A stretch of DNA of 64,000 nucleotides from Rhododendron vialii (GCF_030253575.1 NC_080557.1:40872501-40936500), one strand, 5' to 3'. Positions 50,801 to 63,949 are shown, numbered from the stretch's first letter. Numbers and translations are program-made. The notes: a model not told the origin generated them from the sequence alone.

Positions 50801-53800
50801 TAGAGATAGAGATGAAAAGGAGGAGAAAATAAAATGGGTGAGAGAGAGAGAGAGTAACCTATCCCCTTAACGGAAGGAAATCCATATGCACCACGAAGAA
50901 AGGGAAAATAATATCCCCAAGGTTTATTTACACAAACTTGTCCAGATGGAAAGCAAGAAGGCGTCTTGTAAGGTCGACTCAATTTCCATGAGCAACTCTA
51001 TATGGCAACCTCACAAGACAGGCCAAACCCGAGCTCAGCCACAACTTAAAGAGGTTCGATTTGAGTGAGCTGTTAACAGAACTCGTCTTGAGCTCAACTC
51101 CAGCTCCTTGATTGTCAACAAAACAATACACTGCCAATCAGCTTATCAAGCCAAGCTCAATTAACTAAAGAACTTCAAACCATGATCTAGCTTAACTCTT
51201 TTCCCTCACAAGCGAAACTCGAATGACTTTAGTTGATTAGCTGGCCACAGTTATAGCCCATAAATTCTGGCCAAATAATAAGTTGGAGAGTTTTTGGCTG
51301 CTCACACATAGCACCCACACTTCCTTACTATCCACACTGGATTTATGCAGATAAGATGATCTTTAAGTGTTTGGCTGCTTCCCTGTTGGTTTTTAAATTA
51401 TAAAGAAAAATGACTTCTATCCAATAGCTATTCTGATATGGTGTTCCTATTTTGTAGAACTCCGCGTGCACACAATTCTACAAAGTTGATGACCAGACAC
51501 TTTTTTTTTCTCTCCCAAGATAATATGCTGGGACAAATTGCATACATAACAAGCTAAGGGAAGTCTCATGTGGAAGATGGTAGGAATTTGATGGCTTAGG
51601 CTTAGGAACAATGGAGGTCAAGAGGATGAGACTTAAGCAAGTCCAAAAAAGAAAAGGAGAGATGACAAGATATTATGTGCCTAGCCAATTTGTAGGGGAT
51701 AGAACCAAAGGAGATTTCATTAGGAAAATCTCTTTGTAGTGCCAATTGAAAATATTTGTTTTTGTGCAACAACTGTTAAAGCATCCAATTAAAAATCAAT
51801 TGGCAATGAGTGGAAAGGCTGCCCAGGCACATATACTACTATAGTTTTGGAGTTTATAATTAACTAATCAGAGACAGACTCTAACACTCCCCTTGCATGT
51901 GCAACTTCTGACCCACACGCAGAGAGGTAAATAAAGGACCCATGACGTAGGGATCACAATGAAACAAGGTGCGCTTAAGGCACAAACAACAAGGCAATCA
52001 ATCAAGAGAGTTTTGCCCAAACACCTCCACAAGCCTAACTCTGATACCATGTTAAAGCATCCAACTCAAAACATATTGGCAATGAGTGGAGAAGCCGCCC
52101 AGGCTCATATATTAGTTTTGGAGGTTATAATTAACCAATGTAAGACAAGCTCTAACACAACCAAATAAGTAACCAAAAGTTTCAATAATTAGGATCAACT
52201 TGACACAAAAAGTGTGCCAATTTTGTATAGAATATAAAGTTCATAATTTCCATTACTACATTACGAGATCCATTCAATGGAGGACAGGTGGCACACCCCT
52301 CGGTCTGACAAAACATAAGTAGTGCAGATCCTAGGCTTGTCTCTATTGGACGGAAGCAATACCACAAACAGGTAAATGACATTGTGGAGGTTGTGACCAC
52401 GTCTCTTGCATGCTTTTGCAAGCTGCCCTGTCCTGCCTGCACTACGGAGGCCCTGTCACATCTGCATTAAGCATGCTGTCAAGCCTGCACTACGCGGGCG
52501 CAGAGCAGGTTAGCCACCCATAGCAGATGGCAGTGATAGTCAGTGCCACCCATATCAGATGGCAGTGATAGTCAGTCCTTGTCTCCTTGGGTCTCTGTCT
52601 CTCCAATGGTCCCACACAGGATTGCTTGGACTAGCAGGTGAAGGTGGCCTTGCGGTCCCCTAGGGGAATCAAGCAGTAGGTTTGTTATAAGTAAGTCTAC
52701 AAGTTACAACAAAGAGGCCTAGGCGAAGGGAGTGTGCTCCAATCCATGCTTTATATATGCATCATCAATGGTATTCCCTTTTTCTGTGGTAGGACGCAAA
52801 CCTGGCAGGCTAAGTGGCGACAGTGCATAGCTGTAGCCAAATTAATCATCTCATGCCAGATTAAACTTTTTATTATACAACATCATGAATTCTCGTAGAG
52901 TATTTTAGCGACTTAAATTTCTCTCCTATAAATTTATACCTGGAAAGAATACTATCAGAGCCTCATCCTTGGCCACAGTATCCTTGGTAGAAGTACTTGG
53001 GCTTGGAGGTGCTTCCTCTTTCTCTGTATGAAGATCTCCCTCTTCATCTCTACCTCCCTCAACAATTGCCATGAAATCTTCAGCACTCACTAAGTTCCCA
53101 GCAGATCCTATCAGAGCCTGATTCTGTTGGCTACGTTTTGCATACTGTTCAAGAAATGGTTCCGCTTCACTGAGGTAAGTGGATGATGACAACGCTTTCT
53201 TCCCATACTTCCTTCGTATGTAAACCGCCCTATACACAGAATAACACGTATTCAGCATGCTGCACGTTGCATTCCCGGAAGTGTAAAACCAAATAGAAAA
53301 TGCAGCAAGTGCAAAAATAAACAGCATTACCATTCATCCAGCATCTTGCTGAGTTGATTCTGCTTTTCTTGGGAAGTGTTCCATATTTTCATTTGCCTAA
53401 AATGTAAAAAAATAGTCACTGACAAATGACAATATTCTCAAAAAACATGTGCAATACAAATATGAGCATAATTGGTCCCCATATCAACGATGTCATAGTT
53501 GCACTCATCCACTTGGCTTTGCGCACTTTGAAACTAAAAATGCTCTCAGTTGAAATAATTTGAAAAGTGATATGCAGACCGCAAGAACCTATAATGGCAT
53601 CATTTGGACGTTCTGACACAATGCTTCAAACACAGGATCAAATAACTACAAGAGAAAAGCCATACTACGTAGGTCAGAGATGCAAAGCACCTCAAACTTA
53701 GGTACAACAGACGTAAGTCACGTAACAGCTTCTATCAACTATAATGACCTTAAAAATTGGCATTGTCCTGTTCAGCTGTTCCTAATATTACTTTCTGAAC

Positions 53801-56800
53801 AGATTGGTCTCTTTTCCAAAGGCTCCTCTTATGTTGTGAATACAAAATCAAATAGTATTTTTTGAATGATTCCTATGTTGTCAGGGAAAATAATTCAATG
53901 AACTGGTGAAACTGTCTTTGTAAAAAGCCACCATTGGAACCTAATCTTGCAAAAGTGCACTTTAGTACTCAAAGGTGCAAATTTAAAGGATCCAAGGATC
54001 TGAGCCATACATGTTTAGTTATATGACTAAGCTGAAACAAAATATTAAGCAGACGTACCCAAAACTATACTAAGAAAAATGATAGCCCAAAAGCTCCCAA
54101 TAGCCTCCAATGATATGAATACAGGATAAAGCACATTGTAAATACAAAAATCATACCACTAGAGAAACACAATCTAAAAAACAAAACTCACACCCCTAGA
54201 AATTTTGTCAGCTGTGGAACCATTGGAACCATAATTGGGGAGGAGAAAAAACAGGGGTATATCAGACTGGTTGCATTCTGAATATGTAAAGCACACAAAG
54301 CACAAGAAACCTAGGCATGCTTCAACCGCAACTCAAGTGTCCCTATTACTATCTATGCATAATTGCATACAGACACTCGTATCAAGAGGATTCATAAGAG
54401 TCAAATGAATCTCATCTTATCTTATCCACAGAATTTTACAAAAATTCTCCACTTGCCAGACTATTACACATATCAAGTGACAGTGTATTTAAGAAACACA
54501 TTTATATACAATTTGTAATAATAGATCACAATCAAACACATATAGAGACTCCAACTTATTATAATCACATCAGCCAAAGAAATCTTTTCTAATCTTACAC
54601 AAATTTCTCCAATGCAACAAAACTAAATAACTCATCATGCTCCTCCAGATCCAACCATAACTTGGTGAAAATACGGACAATTTTACCTCAGATAATAGGT
54701 CTTGTAAGCAGCCGGACCTTGTTTGAAAAGAATTGACAAGCCATTGCGGATTAAAAAGGTTCGCAACTGTGCAGCACAAGAAGAACAATGATGAATTTGT
54801 GATCTTCCAGAATATCTGAAGAGAACATAGCGGAAAGGAGCAAATAGTACATATTCAAAAGAACACAAGGCCCTACGTTTGAAATGAAAAGAAGAAAACT
54901 GATTTTCTACTAAGTTGTTTTAGTTGGATAAAAAAGATAATTGGCAGGCAATCAATATCAAAAGACAAAACAACTAGACCAAAGATCTAAAATGGTGATC
55001 TTCAATCTGCAATCAAGGTAGTGAGATTATCATCATCCACATTTGCTTATCTACTAAATGGTTTTGCGCCTTGGCCTGCATACCTTATATGTCAGAAATT
55101 TCAACTTGATCATCAAATTTGCATCTTCATCAGCTAAGCCATCTTTTCTTGATGTTCCGTCACTGTTATTGACGTTTTCCACTAAATCATTGCTGTTTTT
55201 GTCCATTTCAGCAACTTTCTCCTTGTTTGCCTTGAACAAATTTATGTCAACAAAAAACCCTGGAAAAGTAAGAACCACCACGTCATTTAACAGAAAATGC
55301 GCACTTAATAAAGTGATCAAAACGTTACAAAAACATTCGTGCACAACTTTCAGTAGTGTTACTAGATTTCTAGAATCAACACCATCAGTGTAGGTTTCAC
55401 TATCATTTCTGAATAACATATACACTTCATCATCCTACTTGTATTCTTGCAACAAGTACTATGACTGCTATTGACCAGTGTCACTTCCGAGTCTTGTTTA
55501 CTGCAATGATCAAGGGATCTGGATCATCTGATCCAACTTACAGTTGACATCATACCTCTCTTCAAGGTGGTTGGGGGTAAGATAAAGTATATGGCTTATC
55601 TGCAGCCCCAGTGATCAAAACCGTCCCAAAGTGTTTTAAATGGTCCAGATTTGTCATTAATATCCTACCGGTAGGATACTTTAACACATGTGAATCATTG
55701 AGTGTATAGATAAACGGCCGAGAATCAACTGTAGAGGCTCCTTGCAATCCAACTGTAGAGAAGTCGGGTCCTAGACTCCTAGGATAAATGTCCGAAAGGG
55801 CTTCAAGAAGGGACACTTCTCCAGGTTGCAAAATCTAAAGTTCTTACTAGAACTCATAATAAAATAATAAGACAGACAGTTACCTCGATATAGAGGCCAT
55901 AATCCTGGTTTGTTTCTGAAACACAAAAAAGGATGTTCAGTCAAGAAATGGAAGGACCATGCATAGCGAAAAAATGAATTCCATCATCCATGATATATGT
56001 CAAGCAAAAGACCAGATGAATCACTCATTTACAAGTTTGAGTTTAAAAGGTACCTCATCTCTTTCTGATATCGTCGAAACACTGAATCGTTGTGGACATG
56101 AATGACCATTTTAAAATACAGGTCGTCAGTAGATGCAGAACCAACTTTGTGGAAATTATGGTAACACTTGAAGGCTGCAGAAAAGTGCCTCTCTCTCATC
56201 AGCTGAACCATTTCCTGACTTGAACAAAGAATCGAAGTTAAAATCATGGAGAAGTAAGAATAAGAGATCAGGAAAAAAATTCTGCAACATTGATGTATCC
56301 AACATGAAGCCACGAAATATAAAAAACGGCGATTAACAAAATCATAATATCAGATGGGCTCAATAGGATTGTTATGCTCAGACAGAATCATTTAAAGCAT
56401 CAACAGGCCAAATAAGGATATAATAGCAAACCATAAAGCCCGAGCAGTAAAGCCATGGATATGCAGTAGAGATGCTCAAAATATACTCCTATCTTCTTTC
56501 CATCAGACCATATATCAATATTAAATTGATTCCAGAATGTACAAAACAGAAAACAGATAAACCGTTATCTAAGTAGTTTATAACCAGGAAAATTCTGCAA
56601 CACGTAAAGCCTCACTTGCCAGTTATTTACTTATTCATTAACTTTTTATAAGCAAGTAGCAACAAATTCTGACCTGCAATTTAGTGGTTGAAAAATCAGC
56701 AGGGTGCGCTTGCAAAAACTTTGAAAGAACAGAACGATCAGCGGTTCGAGAATGTGAATCAGTTGCTCCGTTTCCCAACCAATCTACATAGTTGGGGCAG

Positions 56801-59800
56801 AAAGAAGTGCCAACGCTCTCAAGAAGTGCTTTTATTTGCTGCAGTAGAGAGCCAGAAGTGCCAACACTCTCAAAAAAATGGTTTAAGAATGAAACTAGTC
56901 TTAATTTTGGAACATCATACTGAAAGGACCTGGTTACCTGATTTTCATTTGACCTATTTGCAGCACATATCTCCCGCAAGCTCGGTCCAAGATCCAGGTT
57001 GGCTAATATACGATGCAATAATAGGCAAATTACAAACAACATAAAAATTATTAAAAATCCATTGCCAACACAATTATCAAACTTAAAAGAAGAATGACAA
57101 CTCAACCAAACATTGCAAATGTTTAGTAAGGACAACTACATGGAAGTAATTGTGATGAGAACACTGAATGGGAAAGGTGAGTGCCACAGGTGGTGGCAAT
57201 GAAAATCAGATCAGAGAATATTTAATGAGATAGTCCCACCATGTGTGTAAACCAACTAATAGACATACCAGGTGGAAGGTACCAAAAGGACAAGAGGAAG
57301 GCCAAATAAAGAGTCAAAGACATGGTGTATAATACTCGGACTCAAGCTCAGGGTGTCTTAGAACAGAACCAATTGGTGAACAATGGAACAAATCCAGACA
57401 GCCAGTCCCAAGTGATTGAAATGAAGACTACTCAAGTCAAGCAGACAATTAATGCAGGATGTGAATACAGGACAAGAGGAAGGACAAATAAAGAGTCAAA
57501 GACATGGTGTATAATACTCGGACTCAAGCTCGGGGTGTCTTAGAACAGAACCAATTCGTGAACAATGGAACAAATAGTCCCAAGTGATTGGAATGAAGAC
57601 TACTCAAGTCAAGCAGACAATTAATGCAGGATGTGAATACAGGACAAAAACAATGTTGTCTTTGTACAGATCTGCTTTGGTGACATTCACACCAAAAAGT
57701 TCTTTGTTTTGAATGTATGTTCATTTGAAACCTTTCCACAAGTCATGTTCCCTTTTACAGTAATCATAGTAACTCATAGCTAGAATGCAGATTCCAGGGA
57801 CTCCCATGTGAGTCAATTCTTCGGTAACCCAACAACAAACAAAGCCATATATCAGGCCCTCAGCTAATGTTAGAAAGGTTCTTTTTTCCATATAATCGAC
57901 CAGGAATGCTAAAAATTGTTTAATAATCAAGAAAAATGTTCCACCCCCTTTTAGTTTTCCTTTTTTCCCCTTCTGTTATCCTTTATTTTTTTACACTTGC
58001 AACCAAAACACATATGTATTTGCTCAATATAGTATTTTACATCTACACCTCACCTTTATTCAACCAATTCCAAAGCTCAAACTCTGGGAAAGCAGAAATA
58101 GCTGACATTCAAAATCTTTAAAACCTCGTCTTCAGGTTCAGTAAATTAGCCACTTCACTAAACCTTTGATTGGCGAATCTAGATGTCTCAACTTAAGTTA
58201 CATTCTAACCCTTCAATGAGACAATTAAGTTTAAATTTAAAGAGATAAGCTGAGTCAGCTGACAAATGAAAGGAAAGAGTGACAAGACTGAAGCTGACAA
58301 ATGAAATGACTAGAACAGAGAATACTCGTAACGAAACATTCAAAGAGCAAAGAGCATAAGATGCATAACAGTACCTCCCTCAAAAGGTTGCAGTGGAAAA
58401 TCTCTTAAAACCTGCTCCATATGTTTTGAGCTCTCATGGCTCACTATACGGGCCACAAGACCCTCCAAGATTTCACCCTGCACCTTTATATGGTCTTTTG
58501 ATCCTGCATATCAAGCTAGCCAATTTATTATTCAGCAGAGCTTGAAAACATTAGCTAAAGGGACAACAATATTGGCTTAGCATATTACAAGAACCCTGGA
58601 CAACGGGAACATTATAGCCTTACAAGGTAACTCATCAAAAAATCTGTCAAAAAACTCATGTTGCAGGGTGTGCTCAATTATAAATTCACATTTTCTATAA
58701 TTTTGCAAACAAACCTTTCAAAGCTAACTACAAAAATAAGGCCCACGAGTCCACGACTATAGTTTGTTTTTGCCAAACCTGTTTCCTATTTTTGACATTT
58801 CCAGTTGTTAGATCACCCAATTGTCCCAAAAGCTTAAGCTATCCAGAACTTGTGCCCAACAATGTCTATCAAGCTACTCAACACAACCTCAAACAGACTC
58901 GGAGGGGTAACCAAAATGAACTTAATTTGAAGCACAAACAAATACAGAACAGATTGTGCACTAACAAACAATACGGGGAACAAACACGGACAGCGAGACT
59001 TGAACCCAGGGTCCAGAGAGCTCTTATTCCATGTTAGATAGTAGTAAATTTGCTCAACAATGTACATCAAGCTATTCAACACCAATTACACTTCAACATT
59101 TAATTTAAGAAATAAAAAGCATCTATTAGAAGCAATACATAGAGCTAGAATGTTTAGTAAATAAAATCAGCTAGAGATGCTAATGCCTACGAGTCCAAAG
59201 GCCAAACAACGAATTACCCTAAACACAAGGAGGTGTTGATGTCAAAGTATGTTAGAAAAGGAAGCTGGAAATTGTGGTCTACAAAGCAAGATGTAAGAGA
59301 GAGAAGAGTGATCAGGAGCAGAACAGCAAAACCACTTATTCGTTGGAGGTGAGAAACAGTAAGAGTTCGCATGAAGAAAAAGAGACACAGACAGGGGCAC
59401 ATGCTCACCACCATTTAACATAGATAAATACATCTTACACTTTTGTATAGCTAAATATTAATCTACCATATGTGCACATCGAAGAACATAAATATCCCTA
59501 ACTTTTATGGAAAAAAATCACAATTAATGTCATTGTAGAGTCTTTTCTCCCAAAGAATAACTAGACCGAAAAACACTTTGTTGCAAGAAACACAACCTTG
59601 GAGAAAAAGGCTGTAGTGCACTGCACTGTTGACATGGTACAGGCTGTAGATAGTATACCCCTTTCATAACACAACCCCGAGATGAGAAAAGCCCTTGACT
59701 AAAGTCCATAGGAATACATAAGCATCACCAGAACTAAATATGTAATTATTCATCAACTGTACCTGGTACGGATATATCAGCAACTTCATCAAGAGCCTTA

Positions 59801-62800
59801 CATACAGGCACTGCTGTTCCTTCCTCGCAGAGTGCATCATAGGCAGCAAAAAACGATGTCACTGATTTCCTAGAGTAAGAACACAGATAAATCAGACATA
59901 AAAGCTTTGATCCTGAGTCAAGTTTTCCATGGAAAAACTAAATAATCAACCATCAGAGTGCATACTGGACCAAACTTAAAGCCCCAACAAGAAAGCAATT
60001 GTCATACAAAAAAACTAGCGATGCATTCCTTAGGCAACAGAAGGCGTTCTCTACTAATGCCTGATGTTCCTGATGTAGTTCTCATGTTCTTAAATCATGT
60101 TCATGCGACTCAATTGCAAGGATATCTACAATCCTGTAGTCGCTAGTTCTCTTAAAACAAATGTAGAATGACAAATGAATACTTTTAGGTGTTGCAAACA
60201 GAATCTTCTACAGTTCAGAATCGCAGGGTAGCCAAACCATAAAATAAAATTCTTCATAATTCCTCGAAACAAAAATCTGGGAAAATTCATACTCTTCCAC
60301 TGAAGCCAAGGGTAAATACTAAATAGCCATCTACGCCTAATAATTAAAGAGATACAATCTATATCACAAGAAGAGTACTAGGTCTGGGGCAAGCCAAGGG
60401 ATAAAAGTCAAAATAGCAGCACAAAAAATGCAATTAGACCAACACACATTACAACAGCTCTAGAAAATTCCTACTCTCATTGTTTATCATTTAGAAAATT
60501 CTACTGCCATCACCTTGTTGAGAATAACCAGATATGATTTGTCAGAAGGCGCCATTCCCTACAAAAGACGATTATATCAGGAGTTGAGTAGAACATTGGT
60601 TTTCCATTGCCTAATTCCGTGACTGCGGTCACAACCACTGCTCAAGAAAATAAAGGACACAACCATCAGGATAAATAAGACCATGGCATAAGGCAGATGA
60701 GAAACATCCTTGATGATAAGAAACTCAGACATTTTTCCTAACAGTATAAGCTAAGGAAGAAGCCAATATATAAGAAATGAAAATGAGCGCCATGAATTGG
60801 TGCAGATTCATCACCCGATTTTTTTTAAAGAAAATATAACCTCTTAGGGGAGGTTTTTTGGGGGTCTGCTTGGAAAAGAAATGTTGAGTAGCACATATCT
60901 AGCAGTATGTGAAACACAAGCACCAAAAAAACTATTTCCTTCAACAACAGGCTGCTCAAAGGAATAGGTCTTCAAAATCAATAGTGATGTAAGTTTAGAA
61001 GAAACTTGTGCACGATATAATAACCTACATGGACAGGATATTAAGTGCTAAAAGCGGGAAAGGTTTTGTAACAAGAGGAAACAAAGGAAACTTATCATAG
61101 AAAAGAGAAAGATATATGCTGCAATAAGTATTCACACAAAATATCTTGACACAACCCATAAATACTTGTGTCAAAAAGACAAAGAATAATGTATAGGTAC
61201 CAGACTGTCAATAACTCTTCCGTGAAGAAAGAGAAAAGATGTCCTACCGTAGTCATCTCGAGGACGTTGTCCATGGTCTCCCAAAACAGCAGTTACCAGT
61301 TCCATTGATACACACATATGATTCCTCTGGAAAATTATTGATGTTAATATTCCCAAACAAAGAAAAATTCTAAAAGAAACAATTGGAATCATGGTTTTTC
61401 TCATCAGCTAGAAAGAAAAAAGAAGAAGAAGAAGAAGAAGAAGAAGCAAATGTAAATAAAAATATAAGCATGCTCATCATCATAGTGCACGGGTGTGATA
61501 CCTAGGACGCAAGGGGTGAGAAAACATGCATAGCTGAGATATGCTAAGAACTGAACTTAAAGACCACCATTCCCACTTTTCTGCAAGTGAAAAGGCCTAC
61601 ATTCCAGTCTGGGAAAAAGACAGAATAGAGTATATCTATGGTAGCAGGAAGAAAAGAAGGTGAAAGGATTCATCGAATCTGAAATCAATAAGATTGGTAA
61701 AAATGCAGAATAATGCTTCACAGAAGGAAATAAAACAATGAGAGGAACAAGGACTCGTCTCAAATCAATAATCAATCCATTGCAGTAGATCCATCATATA
61801 AAGAGATCTAGCCACTATGTAAACAAAGAAAGTGCCGACATCCCAAGATGAAGTAACTTCACTAACTTTTAAAAAAAAATACACCGTATGTGAAAAAGTT
61901 GCTTAACTTACTCAAGAAATTTTATAATCAGATCGTGCCAATGAATATCAGGTTCCCAAAAAAAAAAAAAAACTCATGTGAAAACATGCCTCAAGGAAAT
62001 CATTGAACTGTGCTTGCTTTTTGCGGGCTTCAGTTCCCCATGCTTCGCGAAACATCCTTCCAAGAACAAAAACACCGACAGCAGTGTATCTGCACCAAAA
62101 TCATCGCATCCAGCAAGCTTATTTTTAAATTCAAGTAAAATTATGACATCAGTTACAGGCACAAATAATTAAACACTGGAAAACCAAAATGACCATTCCA
62201 TATATGATTAGAATACTCCTTAAAAGAGCACCCAAAGTTTCTCCCAGCAATCACCCTAATCATGTGATATTCCCTATTGAGTATTTCATATAACTACATC
62301 CCATGCAAGCCTGTTTGTCTGATAGCCATGATCTTTCGCAAAATCACCCTTAAACCTACAATTACTATCTTACTGTTCCACTTGCCTCACAAGCTCACAA
62401 ATGAGAGATGTATGCATGAAGAAGTGGACAAAAATAAGAGCAGTCAATCAAAATAACAATGGACAAGAGTGCAGAGTCATCCACAATAATGTTCCCTCAA
62501 CACACCTAGTTCTTTTTTTATCAAAGAAACTATCCAAAAAGAAAAAAAGATACGTTGACGCACATAGTTGTCATTTACCTTGGACAAAACTCAATTGAAG
62601 CAAAAAGTTATAGAGCATTCATTTAATCATGTTCACAAGATTTGTAAGTAGTAATACAAATGGACAGTTTGAGAAGTTCCGTAATTTGTTTTGCAAGACT
62701 GTGCTTTGGAATTTGTACTACTGTAGTCTGGTGTAATGAAACTACACTTTGGTTTGAAGGTCAAAAACAGGATGAAGAAGGCTAGGAGTAACAAACAAGG

Positions 62801-63949
62801 GAGTCGCTCCAGTAACTCACCCCTTATACTAGCAACTCGAAGGCAGTATGTGCACACTCTTGCACAACTTATCCCTGAACTAGACAGATAATGTTAATGT
62901 GCATGGGTAAAAATGGAGGAAAATCCGATACAGAGCAGATGAAAACACATTTTCCCTTGGACCCGCTTAAGTGATGTTAAGAGCAAAGAAGAAAATGAAC
63001 TCCGCCCTTTTTGGAGGCATTTCATTTCCCTTTTTGGAGATATTTCACTAGATTTTGCCTATGAATATGAGAATCTGGGAAGGCCTAAAGCATGAAAAAG
63101 AGAGCTTTGCAATTTCTGCTTCAATTATTCAGTAGCTCTTATTTGTATATCGCCGAGTCCCTTCACTTCTTTGTCTCTAGGCGTTGAATCAATTCTGCTT
63201 TAACCTCGTTAGAGAACCTCAAAGAGTTTCTCTGCTCAATCATATTAAATATCGACTCATTCCAGAATAGCGGAGGCTTAACTTGTAACAACCATAGGAG
63301 TGAGTCTTTTTCATTGTAGTACTCCGTCGAAGTGTATCTCGAAACCTCTAATTGTAGAGTAGAATTTACCCTGTAAAAAGAGATTGCAGGGTACCAAAGA
63401 GGACAGTCTATTAGAAGAAGTGGCCAATCGTTGTGATAGGAGAGCGGAGAGCCACATGAGGAGCTGATAACAAGTTAATGCTTGTGGTTTGGTGGTAAGA
63501 AGTTGCGATTGCATCCCAGCTACGAGGTTGTAAGATGCCTAAGTTGTATTTACTTCTTGAATAGTGGATTGTTTCTCAGCTTATACCTTTGGTTTTTCCC
63601 CCCTTTGCGGCTTTCCACATAAATAGTTCTCTTGTGGTGCTTGATTTCTTTATTTAGTTCCATTTGATATGTAATGGTATTTGTTTTGCTTAAATGGAAA
63701 ATTCAGCTCTTACTTGTTAATTAGTAGCAGTTAGTATTTAAGGCCTACTCCCTCTAGCACATCCCTAGCACACTTTAAGTAATTCTTGAATACTTGGAAA
63801 TTAAACCAGAACATCAACAAAAAAGTTGGAAAGGAGCCGGTCAAGGATCACAAATTTTAATCTTACATATTTCCATAGCTATTTTTGGCATAAGCTCCAC
63901 CCTCATGACCCGCATACATGAAAAGAGACCCTGAATGTTTTAGCGAGAC
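41854..63949 (-). CDS. RNL: Plant tRNA ligase RNL, last 24 exons (5' part outside window)
   Basis: Trifunctional RNA ligase of tRNA splicing, also needed for bZIP60 mRNA splicing in the ER stress response. Minus-strand exons: 63949-63867, 62089-61990, 61326-61248, 60637-60514, 59869-59763, 58503-58375, 57002-56938, 56838-56674, 56214-56054, 55915-55884, 55259-55084, 54766-54687, 53396-53331, 53229-52940, 50335-50228, 49163-49066, 46989-46929, 46003-45927, 45827-45756, 45309-45233, 44958-44878, 43512-43410, 43118-42960 and 42246-41854. They total 2886 nt in one open frame (961 residues). Ligase domain: GGAYAKNSYGN, probably with the adenylated Lys (K152 in Arabidopsis numbering). Kinase domain: P-loop GIPGCAKSALCKE. 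C-terminal cyclic phosphodiesterase domain: HxT motifs AHVTLAHK and WPHSTLW. About 140 N-terminal residues lie beyond the right edge. Confidence 0.94.
43779..44168. mobile_element. Foldback MITE 1 in an RNL intron
   Basis: Nearly perfect inverted repeat with arms of about 190 bp. The left arm starts ATTGGACTTAACTTAAATCTG and the right arm ends in its reverse complement (CAGATTTAAGTTTAAGTC..CCAAT). The centre is GCGCTAAAAAGTGGTTATTTC against its mirror. It lies in the intron between exons 43512-43410 and 44958-44878. The transcript could form a long hairpin. Confidence 0.9.
44187..44533. mobile_element. Foldback MITE 2 in the same RNL intron
   Basis: Second member of the same family, 18 bp after MITE 1. 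The outer ends are CTTAAAATAAGTTGGTTTG and its reverse complement, and the inner blocks (GAGAGGAATTGGAATAGTAA, TTGCGCCAAACTTTTGTGG) are shared with MITE 1. The arms are about 170 bp. Confidence 0.9.
45373..45729 (-). mobile_element. TRIM retrotransposon, degraded copy, in RNL intron
   Basis: The left LTR-like repeat (45373-45479, TGTTAATGCATCCAAC..CTCTAATA) and the truncated right repeat (about 45635-45729, ending CTCTAACA) surround about 155 bp. The primer-binding-site region is deleted to GGCTCTG. Flanks CTCTG and CCCTG are a 4/5 match. It fills most of the 446-bp intron and starts 26 bp downstream of the donor of exon 45827-45756. Confidence 0.78.
46194..46781. repeat. Large inverted repeat in RNL intron
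   Basis: Arms at about 46194-46295 and 46665-46781 are reverse complements, sharing CTTGGACATCCTAACCTAGTC, AGAGAATTAGCTGGAA and CCAAACAGAGCCTCAAG. They are separated by about 370 bp. No transposase is present. It may be a foldback element or an inverted duplication. Confidence 0.85.
47310..47840 (-). pseudogene. L1-type LINE remnant (zf-RVT region) in RNL intron
   Basis: On the minus strand, translation in two frames gives VWKVVGPTTVAIFW and, after a frameshift, VWMVAHGKSFLIDNL. This resembles the 'W....P.kv..F.W.aa.gkiLT.DNL' signature at the C-terminus of plant LINE reverse transcriptases (zf-RVT). Further on, LLLLSWMEWNKRFFPGME resembles the terminal 'W..WrErN.R.F.g.e' segment. Frames are broken, so this is a relic. 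Confidence 0.55.
50681..50969. repeat. Direct duplication, period 177 bp, in RNL intron
   Basis: Copies at 50681-50795 and 50858-50969 share AACGGAAGGAAATCC, TATGCACCA, TTTACACAAACT and GATGGAAAGCAAGAAG. A short GA-rich run (around 50840) lies between them. Confidence 0.85.
51774..52157 (-). mobile_element. TRIM retrotransposon in the 2.6-kb RNL intron
   Basis: Terminal direct repeats of 113 and 106 bp (51774-51886, 52052-52157) begin TGTTAAAGCATCCAA and end CTCTAACA. On the minus strand the right LTR is followed directly by TGGTATCAGAG (52051-52041), a primer-binding site complementary to initiator tRNA-Met. The left LTR is preceded by purine-rich AAGGGGAG. CAAC flanks both sides. The internal part is about 165 bp with no coding, as expected for a terminal-repeat retrotransposon in miniature. 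Confidence 0.88.
52512..52576. repeat. Two tandem 32-bp units
   Basis: CCACCCATA-CAGATGGCAGTG followed by ATAGTCAGTG, twice in succession with one difference (AGC against TAT region). It lies in the large RNL intron. Confidence 0.85.
56790..56890 (-). repeat. Duplication across the exon 56838-56674 acceptor
   Basis: The coding start GAGAGCGTTGGCACTTCT is copied as GAGTGTTGGCACTTCT about 50 bp upstream in the intron. The true acceptor is CTACTGCAG at 56839-56840, which lies between the two copies. Confidence 0.75.
57288..57650. repeat. Tandem duplication, about 182 and 172 bp, in RNL intron
   Basis: Two units starting at 57288 and 57470, with the first bases of a third at 57642. They share GGACAAGAGGAAGG, GACATGGTGTATAATACTCG and CAGACAATTAATGCAGGATG. 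The second unit lacks about 10 bp. No coding similarity is recognised. Confidence 0.9.

Noticed and set aside
51000-51240. GAGCTC-rich hAT relic in an RNL intron
   Set aside because: Motifs such as CGAGCTCAGC resemble the 32.1-kb relic, but no termini or target duplication could be defined.
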